64,000 nt of DNA from Corynebacterium felinum (GTDB lineage Bacteria > Actinomycetota > Actinomycetes > Mycobacteriales > Mycobacteriaceae), in NCBI RefSeq assembly GCF_030408755.1, contig NZ_CP047209.1:434001-498000 (forward strand). The letters are read 5' to 3'. Positions 47,101 through 54,242 of the stretch are shown in pieces. A model generated the notes under the pieces. That model was given only the letters and a program-made list of their open reading frames with translations, searched no databases and had not been told where the DNA came from. Both the position numbers and the translations under genes were made by a program. Position 1 is the first letter of the stretch; the number at the start of each line of letters is the position of its first letter.

Positions 47101-47897
47101 AAAAGAAGGAGTCGATCACGGCACCAGAGGGCGTTGTCTTTAACGCCGCCAAGTCGACGATGGCTGCTACCGTAACTGTGGGCGCAGATAAATCTAACGT
47201 CGATGTTGCGTTAAACAATCACTTTGACCAGTTAGGCAAGGTCGCGGTGGAGAAGAAGGTGGCTGGTTTGGCCGCTGGTATTCAGGATAATTCCAGCCGC
47301 GAGTTCGAATTCGAATTCAGCTATGTTGATGGCGATGGCAAGGATGTGACCAAGGAACTTAAGGTTGCCCATGCCCAGGTGGTGGAATTGCCTGCTCTTC
47401 CTGCTGGCACCACAGTTGTGCTGAAGGAAAAGGCTGCAGCTAATGGTGCGTTGACGTCGTGGTCTACTCCAGAATTTAGCTCCCCTACAGCTGGTGTTGT
47501 GGTTGATCGTGGCGATGGTTCTGCTGTGATCACGGTGCCAGCCGATAGCTTTGCTACTCCTGCGAAGGTGCTTGTGACCAACAAGGCGAATATTCCTTGG
47601 TGGTGGCTGCTTGTTCCGCTGATTCCTTTGGTTGTTGCTCCTGCCTTTGCTTTGATTCCAGGTGGGCAAGAGAAGGTTTCCCCTGTGGTTCCTGGAACTC
47701 CGGCACCAGCAGAAAGCCAGGTTGCAGCTCAGACCCCATCCAAGGGTATGGCAAAGAGTGCACCTGCACCTGCACAGCAAGCGCCGAAGTCTGGTTTGGC
47801 TAATACCGGTGCATCGGTGTTGGGCTTGCTCGCTGTGGCACTTGTGGTGATCGCTGGTGGTGTGCTGTTGATCCGTCGGGGTCGTACGCAGCGCTAA
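44178..47897 (+). CDS. LPXTG-type surface adhesin with tandem DUF5979-like domains
   Basis: 1239 residues. Signal peptide to about Ala39. Residues 40-355 resemble the Ig-like ligand-binding region of MSCRAMM adhesins (GEGFELELPPELEIA). From about 355 to 1132 come seven similar units, each opening with a pattern like F-x-I-x-K-K-x and most ending V-T/V-x-N-T-Y (boundaries near 491, 595, 699, 799, 904, 1012). Each has a conserved Cys pair in most copies (x-Y-x-C-T, x-x-C-x-V-x-E). Next are a hydrophobic segment (IPWWWLLVPLIPLVVAPAFA), a Pro/Ala-rich spacer, the sortase motif LANTG (1207-1211), a membrane helix and a basic tail. It is probably anchored to peptidoglycan. No sortase gene is nearby. 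GGGAG precedes the ATG. Confidence 0.85.
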   Translation: MAQSLSQSVRGRCALIALAVLSLVAALIVVPAVHNQAHAVQTEGFTVSNIKVENPVGSNVRDNNAKTTFKWSAAGLKRVAKPGEGFELELPPELEIAANAQSDQALKYESKKVGTCTFSSRKVSCTFDEGVNQFQHKNDMSGDVEFDSIAVQNNPYRVAYTKDTIPFTFNGQPVDGAIPGGINAAKQAEYKEIPFGKGSTPIGAVSTEIPWLMNFNPTQLHRAFPNTFIQPDGQNNFTMTITDTVGDGYDLAAFENREVSLVETTSKENPGNTSGSAINNSKNTGSRKDFKVEVAYSGPTRTITLTGPFKADANYRLFVPSPLVGNARSGVSYTNNASVNGTDISSNPSVSFTNSAKVTITMRDGFGAVALTKVVQGDAAASIPADTKFTIKMNYTLPENKTPEQFADWGNDKPEQVAPGQNQGQVSLEIPVGQQTPFPKLFPSGTVLTLAEDLPTVNGVVFDASKIEFKENNQVVTQITIASQKMSEVTVRNWADRAKVPFNISKKVVAPQGFQAPAHVTATYQCGDAPAAQVQVPTNNSPVKVGEFPVGTSCAVTAESAAEVAGFKATAEGLNQPVVLGTDAAANTAVITNTYVAKTGSLALSKKVVAQDGVVVPADKNFEFALTCTKDGAEVKNEPKVVVGQQASTVIAGIPAGAECRVVEDETKALDGVDNALLKVTAPAAVTVEADQVAQLAVTNTYSKAISSFTIEKKLNDQAPAAASTKAFTFNVACTKDNQPVAIDPVTITGAGSATVNAPVGAQCTVTEDEAEIEGYTHTNSIEGGTFTVSATPNAVVATNTYIKDVGNFDITKKLVDPDQVATGKTFTFTYTCTNTVVELSENEKSGTFSLKAGETHTLSNLPAGTNCQIAETGAEVDGANLTTSGLDSVTIVKGATQQAEVTNTYAAWRGELTVGKTLSGTAANLDSVKALSFDVEYRCELGGKEVASGTVSVAAGAKKAVSDLRSGATCTLTEKKESITAPEGVVFNAAKSTMAATVTVGADKSNVDVALNNHFDQLGKVAVEKKVAGLAAGIQDNSSREFEFEFSYVDGDGKDVTKELKVAHAQVVELPALPAGTTVVLKEKAAANGALTSWSTPEFSSPTAGVVVDRGDGSAVITVPADSFATPAKVLVTNKANIPWWWLLVPLIPLVVAPAFALIPGGQEKVSPVVPGTPAPAESQVAAQTPSKGMAKSAPAPAQQAPKSGLANTGASVLGLLAVALVVIAGGVLLIRRGRTQR

Positions 47898-47958
47898 AAT
47901 CCGGCTTAAGTCCAGGTGATCATAGCGGAAGTGGTTACACGCCCTTCATATGATTTCA

Positions 47959-48003
47959 CACCCCCCTTTTGTGCACATTGTGATGCATGAAAGGGGGGTT
48001 TAC
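47959..48003 (+). terminator. terminator after the surface protein gene
   Basis: CACCCCCCTTTT pairs with AAAGGGGGGTTT with a loop of about 17 bases. Confidence 0.8.
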
Positions 48004-48106
48004 CTTTGCGTGAAAGGCGGGGTGGGTTCGAGGGGTCGTGGAAACACTGCATGAGTGTGAGGGGTGGGGTGGGAGGAAAGCCCTGGCGGGGGTGTGTAGG
48101 GAGGGA

Positions 48107-48169
48107 AACTCGACCTTTTGTCCGTGGGGGCTAGGAATACACCTATGGATGTGGATAAAGGTCGAGTAA
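48107..48169. repeat. ACTCGACC inverted-repeat element, copy C
   Basis: Begins AACTCGACCTTTTG and ends AAAGGTCGAGTAA. The termini match copy A; the core is different. Confidence 0.75.
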
Positions 48170-48323
48170 ACAGGTGGCTGGATTTTTCGGTGCTAGGGCT
48201 ATTTGTGTGGTTGTGGAAGTTTTTTGTGTTTTTGCTTGGCTTCGGGCGTGATTCTTTCGAGGTTGCGATTATTCTTGTAGGGATAAGTTTTTTTTAGGTT
48301 CACAAGGTGAGGAAAGTTTTTTC

Positions 48324-49667
48324 ATGGCACGACTGTTTGGCACTGATGGGGTTCGGGGTTTAGCGAACGAGGTTTTAACTGCACCGTTGGCGTTGCGTTT
48401 GGGGGCGGCTGCTGCGGAGGTTTTGACTAGTGAGCATCGTTCGTCGAAGCGTCGCCCGTTGGCTGTGATTGGCCGTGATCCTCGTGTGTCGGGTGAGATG
48501 CTTGCTGCGGCGTTGGCGGCGGGTATGTCTAGCCGGGGTGTTGATGTGTTGCGTGTGGGTGTTCTTCCGACTCCTGCGGTGGCGTATCTGACTGAGTTTT
48601 ATGGTGCTGATATGGGTGTGATGATTTCCGCCTCCCATAATCCGATGCCTGATAATGGTATTAAGTTCTTCTCAAAGGGTGGGCATAAGCTTCCTGATTC
48701 TATTGAGGATCAGATTGAAAAGGCTATGGAGTCGTTGCCGGAGACTGGCCCTACGGGGCATGGGATTGGGCGTGTGATTGAAGAAGCTGTGGATGCGCAG
48801 CAGCATTATTTGGATCATCTTGCTGAGTCGATGCCACGTCGGCTTGATGGGATTACGGTGGTGGTCGATTGTGCGAATGGTGCAGCCTCGACTGTGGCTC
48901 CCTTGGCTTATGAGGCTGCGGGTGCGCGGGTGATTGCGGTGCATAATGAGCCAAGTGCCTACAATATCAACGATAATTGTGGCTCGACTCATATTGATCA
49001 GGTGCGTCAGGCGGTGCTGAAGCATGGTGCTGATTTGGGTCTTGCGCATGATGGTGATGCGGATCGCTGCTTGGCGGTGGATGCTGAGGGTGCTGTGGTT
49101 GATGGTGACCAGATTATGGCGATTTTGGCGCTTGCGATGAAGGAAAATGGTGAGCTGCGCAAGTCGACGTTGGTGGCGACGGTGATGAGTAATTTGGGTT
49201 TGCGTTTGGCCATGGACGAGGCTGGAATTACATTGCGGACAACCAAGGTGGGGGATCGTTATGTGCTGGAGGATCTCAACGCGGGCGGTTATTCGTTGGG
49301 CGGTGAGCAGTCGGGGCACATTGTGATGCCTGATTATGGCACGACTGGCGATGGAACGTTGACTGGTTTGGCGTTGATGAGTCGGATGGCGGAGACGAAT
49401 GTGTCGTTGCAGTCTTTGGCGGGTGCGATGACGGTGTTGCCGCAGGTGTTGATTAATGTGCCGGTGTCGGATAAGTCGGTGATTGCGTCGCATCCAGATG
49501 TGGCGGCGGCACTCGAGATGGCTGAGGATGAGTTGGGTAATTCGGGTCGTGTGTTGTTGCGTGCTTCGGGTACGGAGGAGTTGTTCCGTGTGATGGTGGA
49601 GGCTCCTACTGAGGAGATTGCGCGCCGGATCGCTGGCAAGCTTGCGGCCGTGGTGGCGCACGTGTAG
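48324..49667 (+). CDS. glmM: phosphoglucosamine mutase
   Basis: 447 residues. N-terminal [13 protein letters not shown], the phosphoserine loop [17 protein letters not shown] (Ser104 of the S-A-S-H-N motif), the Mg-binding [11 protein letters not shown], and the C-terminal [15 protein letters not shown]. It converts glucosamine-6-phosphate to glucosamine-1-phosphate for UDP-GlcNAc. In many actinobacteria it follows rpsI directly; here the surface protein gene lies in between. Confidence 0.97.
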   Translation: MARLFGTDGVRGLANEVLTAPLALRLGAAAAEVLTSEHRSSKRRPLAVIGRDPRVSGEMLAAALAAGMSSRGVDVLRVGVLPTPAVAYLTEFYGADMGVMISASHNPMPDNGIKFFSKGGHKLPDSIEDQIEKAMESLPETGPTGHGIGRVIEEAVDAQQHYLDHLAESMPRRLDGITVVVDCANGAASTVAPLAYEAAGARVIAVHNEPSAYNINDNCGSTHIDQVRQAVLKHGADLGLAHDGDADRCLAVDAEGAVVDGDQIMAILALAMKENGELRKSTLVATVMSNLGLRLAMDEAGITLRTTKVGDRYVLEDLNAGGYSLGGEQSGHIVMPDYGTTGDGTLTGLALMSRMAETNVSLQSLAGAMTVLPQVLINVPVSDKSVIASHPDVAAALEMAEDELGNSGRVLLRASGTEELFRVMVEAPTEEIARRIAGKLAAVVAHV

Positions 49668-49683
49668 TTGCGCGTGTTTTTCT

Positions 49684-49716
49684 GCCCTCCGTGTCGTTGG
49701 TGCGGAGGGTTTTTGC
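49684..49716 (+). terminator. terminator after glmM
   Basis: CCCTCCG (49685-49691) pairs with CGGAGGG (49703-49709), then TTTTT. Its tail abuts a GCGTATCGACGCC motif (49715-49727). Confidence 0.8.
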
Positions 49717-49779
49717 GTATCGACGCCCAAGCGGGGGTAGTGCGGGGGTAGTGGCGTTGTTGCAGGTCAGGGGGTTGTG

Positions 49780-49817
49780 AAAAATTTTGGGAACGCAAAG
49801 GCCTTGTTTTGAGTCCT
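49780..49817 (+). promoter_or_regulatory. ECF-type promoter of the remote T7SS-linked operon
   Basis: GGGAAC (49789-49794), 17 bases, AGTCCT (49812-49817). Bases 49780-49799 are identical to 39903-39922 in front of the esxB-like gene. Confidence 0.75.
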
Positions 49818-49941
49818 GACATATAGGAGGAAAATTTATTTTCCGCCTGTCACTTCGGTTCGTTTCTCACGGTGTGTGGGTGGCGGGTAGGTGGTGGATT
49901 TTCTTTCCTGTTTTGACGGATTCTTTCTAAGGAGGAGACCA

Positions 49942-50241
49942 ATGTTTGGTTCCGTGGCTTTTGAGCCGCACCTTGCGTCGAAGTTGTCGCAGTTGTATGC
50001 GGTTGTGCTTGGCGCCAGTCAGGAGACTGAGGATGTGAAGCTTCAGCCTCTTTCGCAGGGGGATTTGGGTGAGCTTTTTCACCAGTTGGTTCCCGCCATT
50101 AATGCGCATATGGGTGCGTTGGGGGCGCGAAGAGCTGTGTCGCAGGAGCGTTTGCACCAGTTGTTGAGTGAGGCTGTTTCACAGGCCCAGCGTTTTGAGG
50201 ATGCAGAACAGATGAATGCTGATGCGTTGAGGGGGCAGTGA
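49942..50241 (+). CDS. small helical protein with EsxB-like secretion signature
   Basis: 99 residues, mostly helical, no signal peptide. The C-terminus QRFEDAEQMNADAL lines up with RSFENVEADNAAAF of the EsxB-like protein: F-E-x-x-E-x-x-N-A-x-A is shared. It has no W-x-G; a D-L-G near residues 41-43 may form the turn between helices. I do not recognise a named family. AGGAGG 6 bases before ATG 49942 decides the start over an upstream frame. Size, helical content, signature and the shared promoter suggest an ESX-4 exported protein or an export adaptor. The next gene overlaps its stop. Confidence 0.7.
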   Translation: MFGSVAFEPHLASKLSQLYAVVLGASQETEDVKLQPLSQGDLGELFHQLVPAINAHMGALGARRAVSQERLHQLLSEAVSQAQRFEDAEQMNADALRGQ

Positions 50242-51977
50242 TGCATCCAATTTCGGAGTTTATTTCTTCCGCGGCGCGGTTGTCGGATGCAACCTATGGC
50301 CGTGCGGCGTTGGCGCGCTCGACTCAAGATGCGCTGGTGAAGCAGTATCGGGGCCTTGAGGGTTGGAACCCAGAGATGATTATGGAGTCGGCTCGTTCGA
50401 TTGCAGTAAAACCACAGGGTGAGTTTATTCAGAAGCAGATTACGAGCACTGTGCAGCAGCTTTTGTCTAACGTGGCCGGTGGTGTGCTGGCGGATGCGAT
50501 TTCGTCGTTGCTGCTTCGGCTGATGGGTTTCGATGATGATGCAACGCAGGCCGAACAGTTCGCTGTGAACTGTACGGATTGTGTGACCAAAATTGAAAAA
50601 GATGCCGAGGATAATCTTCATTCGGTCGTTAGCACGTTTATCACCGAAGCGTCCTCGCTTATTTCGCAGTTGTTGTCTGTGGATCGCGATCACAACCCTG
50701 AGCATTTTGATGCCCTCGTGGAAATTGCCCAGCAGGCTATTGATTTCACCTCAGAGGCGATGGGGAAGCTTCTTGAATTCCGCGACATGTTTATCAAGAT
50801 GACCCTTGAGGAATATCTCAATAAATTAGGCCAGGTGTGCAATGCCCGCGATGTGCGGGATATGCCCGCCTCCTGCCACGTGGACGGTGGTGTTGGCGGT
50901 ATTGCTCTCCCCGATACTGCTATGAGTCATTCCCGTGGCGGGATGATTAACCCTGAGACAAACCCAAGTAGCCACTCAGCACCCAACGGGGCGCTCAATC
51001 CACATCCGCCCCAAGGAGCCGGTGGCGGGGCGTCTGGGCTGTTGTTCGGCGAGGGAGGGGGAGACAGTTCCACGGCGTCGACAAGCGCTGCCTCAACAAC
51101 AGCACCAGCGTCAAGCCAACAGCCAAGTGTTGCTGAGGCTGCACCACAGCAGGCAGGGCATGCTGGCGGCGCACACCCTAAGACCGCTGGATTGTTCGGA
51201 ATGCGCGCGGAGCAAGACTCACGTGCACATGACGAGCGTTCGCGCGTGTCCGATCAGCGAGAATACGAACGAACCCGTGGGGCGGATCTGCCCCCAGAGC
51301 GTGGATTCGGCAGTGACGAAGAGCGCTGGCGTGACAACACCGATCGCACCGACGACCGGTCGATGGCTAAACATCATGTACCAGGAGATCCGCTCAGCCT
51401 GCGTCAGCAAGAAAACGCAGCGGAGAAAACCCGTATCAAAAACAACACCCCCTCCATTGAGACACACGATTCGTTAGGGGATATTGTCCCCGCCGAGCTT
51501 GTGAAAGCCGCGGTTAATGTAGTGGAAGGAATCGTCGACATTGCTACACATGTGCATAAGTCTCTTGTTGCTTTCAACGCTGTTATGGATGGCGTGGGAA
51601 CAATCATCCACCACCTTGAACACGGATGGAATCAAGTCCACGACTATGTTCACAGCCTCATCGAACAGCCCGCAGCACAAACCCAAGGGACTGCCCACAA
51701 CACGCCTGTGGTGCAACCAGCAGACGCTCCTGCAGCAGTCTCGCATGTTGCCGAAGCACCTGCTGCGCCTAGTGATTCAGCTGTATCTGCTGAGCCTGCT
51801 CCTGCTTCATCTACTCCTGCGTCTAGTGCGCCGAATGCTGCGGCACACAACCCTGAGGCACAAACAGCGACCCCAGCGGCGCGTGGCGAAACCCATGCAG
51901 TCGGTGGCTATGGTTCAAGTTTTGGCGCACAACACGCACCTCAAGGGCACCAGCCACGCCGCGCGGGGGTGTGGTAA
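50241..51977 (+). CDS. large unknown protein of the T7SS-linked operon
   Basis: 578 residues, not recognised. The N-terminal region (about residues 1-210) is helical and starts MHPISEFISSAARLSDATYG. A low-complexity linker follows (about 215-400): first Gly/Ser/Ala/Pro-rich, then strongly charged (DSRAHDERSRVSDQREYERT). A second hydrophobic-helical segment lies at about 405-471 (VVEGIVDIATHVHKSLVAFN), then an Ala/Pro/Ser-rich tail. No signal peptide. The layout (helical N-domain, disordered linker, small C-domain) recalls T7SS-exported EspB or PPE-type and LXG-type proteins, but no known toxin motif is seen. ATG 50241 overlaps the preceding stop (TGATG). Confidence 0.65.
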   Translation: MHPISEFISSAARLSDATYGRAALARSTQDALVKQYRGLEGWNPEMIMESARSIAVKPQGEFIQKQITSTVQQLLSNVAGGVLADAISSLLLRLMGFDDDATQAEQFAVNCTDCVTKIEKDAEDNLHSVVSTFITEASSLISQLLSVDRDHNPEHFDALVEIAQQAIDFTSEAMGKLLEFRDMFIKMTLEEYLNKLGQVCNARDVRDMPASCHVDGGVGGIALPDTAMSHSRGGMINPETNPSSHSAPNGALNPHPPQGAGGGASGLLFGEGGGDSSTASTSAASTTAPASSQQPSVAEAAPQQAGHAGGAHPKTAGLFGMRAEQDSRAHDERSRVSDQREYERTRGADLPPERGFGSDEERWRDNTDRTDDRSMAKHHVPGDPLSLRQQENAAEKTRIKNNTPSIETHDSLGDIVPAELVKAAVNVVEGIVDIATHVHKSLVAFNAVMDGVGTIIHHLEHGWNQVHDYVHSLIEQPAAQTQGTAHNTPVVQPADAPAAVSHVAEAPAAPSDSAVSAEPAPASSTPASSAPNAAAHNPEAQTATPAARGETHAVGGYGSSFGAQHAPQGHQPRRAGVW

Positions 51978-52262
51978 ATGGATTTTCACAGTTTTGTCGA
52001 AGATTTCCGCACCCAATCTGCCGCGGAAATGCGAAAATTCGATGAACTCATGGATGAGCTCAAAAAGAAAAAAGAAGAAACTCTCCACAAGGCGAAGGAG
52101 AAGAAAACTCCCCATCAGCCACCAGTGGCTGAACCTGCGGAGCACACAACACGGGCGAATGCAGATACTTATCGCGACTACAGCTCTGATCCTCCACGCA
52201 GGGCACGCCCCGTCCGTCCACGTGGGAAAGTGCGGGGCGTGCTACGCAGAGTTGAGCGGTGA
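51978..52262 (+). CDS. small charged coiled-coil protein, third gene of the operon
   Basis: 94 residues: an acidic/aromatic N-terminus (MDFHSFVEDFRTQ), a Lys/Glu coiled-coil stretch (about residues 18-45), then an Arg/Pro-rich basic tail (PPRRARPVRPRGKVRG). It begins at the base after the stop of the 578-residue protein, so it is translationally coupled. Function unknown; a chaperone, binding partner or immunity-type role for the preceding protein is a guess from position only. Confidence 0.6.
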   Translation: MDFHSFVEDFRTQSAAEMRKFDELMDELKKKKEETLHKAKEKKTPHQPPVAEPAEHTTRANADTYRDYSSDPPRRARPVRPRGKVRGVLRRVER

Positions 52263-52294
52263 AATCCGGCCTTAAAACAACACTGAAAAAGGTA

Positions 52295-53143
52295 TTAGAA
52301 AGGTAAAGAAAGTGACCCTGGCTGCGTGAGATCAGCTTTCGTAGCTAACTGCGCGCCAGAAAAACTTTCAATACCTTTCGCCACAGCATCGCGTGAACCA
52401 AAAGCGGACAGCTTGCGGTCGTCGTAAAGCGTGTGCAGCACATAGCCAGTGATCAGCGCCACTACCTGCTCGCGACGTCGGGCACGCCGGTTCAAGCTTT
52501 CCAACAAACGGAAGTGACTATTTTCCGCCACATCGGAATGCGCCACGCCCTCCATCTCACGGTAAACGACATCGCCACGCCAGTTCATTGCCAACGCCGG
52601 CGCATTGCCATAATCCAGCAGCGCGAAATCACCCGTACCAATAATCATGCCCTGCGCAGTCACTTTTTTCGCCGCCTCTTCAGCCGAAGGCGACACCTTC
52701 GACGGGAACGCCGCAACGACACTCTTGACCTTCGCCCGATCACAAGCCGCCAACACAGCAGCACCCGCCCCCATGCCATGGCCGACAAGCCCGATACGAC
52801 CAGGGGCAACAGTAATATTTCCCACCCCCAGCCGTACCCCATTCAAAATCTGAATGCAGCTTTCCATATCGGATGCAAAACCGCGATGATTCGGCATCAA
52901 CCCACGCTCAGTATTTGGGGCAGCAACCACAATCCCCCAACTAGCGAGGTGGCGCAACGTTGCGTGATAATTTTTCACATCCTTCATCCAGTCATGGCCA
53001 AAGACCACGCCAGGCAGGGCATTCCCCTCAGCCGGGGCATAAATTTTGCCCGGCAAACCCGCGTAACTCAGCTCACCAACCAACACTCGGTGAGGGCCAC
53101 GCTTGGAAAACTTCTTCAGATGCTTAGACAGATTTTCAGCCAC
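52295..53143 (-). CDS. alpha/beta hydrolase (dienelactone-hydrolase-like) lacking the nucleophile Ser
   Basis: 282 residues with the alpha/beta-hydrolase pattern: LPGVVFGHDWMKDVKNYHAT (oxyanion HGxx-like region), IVVAAPNTERGL, and the nucleophile elbow IGLVGHGMGAGAAVLAACD, where the central residue is Gly123 and not Ser or Cys (G-H-G-M-G). A candidate acid is in IIGTGDFALLD and a His in GVAHSDV. The missing nucleophile argues for a non-catalytic or altered role. No signal peptide. Monocistronic on the minus strand, convergent with the T7SS-linked operon. Confidence 0.75.
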   Translation of the reverse strand: MAENLSKHLKKFSKRGPHRVLVGELSYAGLPGKIYAPAEGNALPGVVFGHDWMKDVKNYHATLRHLASWGIVVAAPNTERGLMPNHRGFASDMESCIQILNGVRLGVGNITVAPGRIGLVGHGMGAGAAVLAACDRAKVKSVVAAFPSKVSPSAEEAAKKVTAQGMIIGTGDFALLDYGNAPALAMNWRGDVVYREMEGVAHSDVAENSHFRLLESLNRRARRREQVVALITGYVLHTLYDDRKLSAFGSRDAVAKGIESFSGAQLATKADLTQPGSLSLPF

Positions 53144-53417
53144 GAAAATAAGGGTAGTCGAAACCCGCTGTTAACGGGTGCATCGAGGGGGCGAAAAACA
53201 CAGGCGGGGGTCACACCCCACACACCCACACTTTCGCCACCTGTCTGCTACCTCGCTACCCACCTACTGCTTAGTTGCTGCCTGACTGCTGCTTGTCTGC
53301 TGCCTGTGTGGTGCCTCCCCACCGTGCGAATCAGGGTGATTTCCATCTATTTCCACACGCCTACGCAGGGCAAACGCATAGCTTGCTTTCGTGCGGGTGC
53401 TAGGCTTTAAACCTGTT

Positions 53418-54092
53418 ATGGACTCGAAATCGAACTACCGGCCACCCACCCTCACGGTGGATCTTGTTGCTTTCCGGATTCACGATCACCGCCTCGAAGT
53501 GCTCCTACTCAAACGCGGCCACGAACCCTTCAAAGGGGAGTGGGCACTACCCGGTGGCTACAATTTTGCCGGTGAAACCACAGTTGAAGCACTTGCTCGA
53601 ATCGTAGAAACAAAAATTGGTTTCGACATCTCCGAAAAACTCGGATACTTCGAGCAGCTCTACACCGTCGACACCGTTGCCCGTGACCCCCGTGGGCACG
53701 CCGTCAGCGTTGTATACATGGGTTGTGGGCATGATTTCGACATTGACGGCGGCACCGAACAGCACCGCTTCTGGCCAGTCGACGACCTTCCCGACATCGC
53801 CTTCGACCACAAAGAAATCATCGTCAACGCACGCGAACGCTTAGCCTCAAAACTAAGCTACTCCAATGCCGTCATGGGGCTTCTGGCCGAAAAATTCACC
53901 CTCACCCACGTCCAAGTCGCCTACGAAGCAGTCCTTAACCGGCAGGTGGATAAACGCAACTTCCGCAAAAAATTCCTCTCCTTAGGGCTTATCGAAGAAA
54001 CCGATGAACTCTGGACCGAAGGCGCGCACCGCCCCGCCCGCCTCTATCGCTTTAGTTCACGCAACTACGAAATCCTGCCCTCCCAGTTCTAA
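53418..54092 (+). CDS. NrtR-like regulator (degenerate Nudix domain plus winged helix)
   Basis: 224 residues. The N-terminal Nudix fold (LTVDLVAFRIHDHRLEVLLLKRG, GEWALPGGYNF) has a broken Nudix box: GETTVEALARIVETKIGF, where the REUxEExGU residues read R-I-V-E-T-K-I-G-F, so the metal-binding Glu pair is lost. The C-terminal part (FTLTHVQVAYEAVLNRQVDKRNFRKKFLSLGLIEE) is the NrtR winged helix. NrtR/NdnR proteins repress NAD-synthesis genes in response to ADP-ribose or NAD. No nad gene is nearby. TAGGCT 12 bases before ATG 53418 suggests a leaderless or very short leader. Confidence 0.8.
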   Translation: MDSKSNYRPPTLTVDLVAFRIHDHRLEVLLLKRGHEPFKGEWALPGGYNFAGETTVEALARIVETKIGFDISEKLGYFEQLYTVDTVARDPRGHAVSVVYMGCGHDFDIDGGTEQHRFWPVDDLPDIAFDHKEIIVNARERLASKLSYSNAVMGLLAEKFTLTHVQVAYEAVLNRQVDKRNFRKKFLSLGLIEETDELWTEGAHRPARLYRFSSRNYEILPSQF

Positions 54093-54242
54093 TAGCTTCT
54101 AATAGCCGACAAGACCACGCACCACCCCGCGCTGGTGCATCCAGACTTCGGGCGCGCGCAAGGGGGTGTGGCACTGCGGGGGATACTCACAGGGTGAGTG
54201 AAAGTTGCTTGGCAAACTGTGTGCGGTGGCACAATGGAGAAC

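Larger units (their letters stand above)
47898..48323 (+). other. intergenic region before glmM
   Basis: 426 bases, no gene. It contains a strong terminator hairpin and one copy of the ACTCGACC inverted-repeat element. The final 80 bases are T/G-rich, ahead of glmM. Confidence 0.55.
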
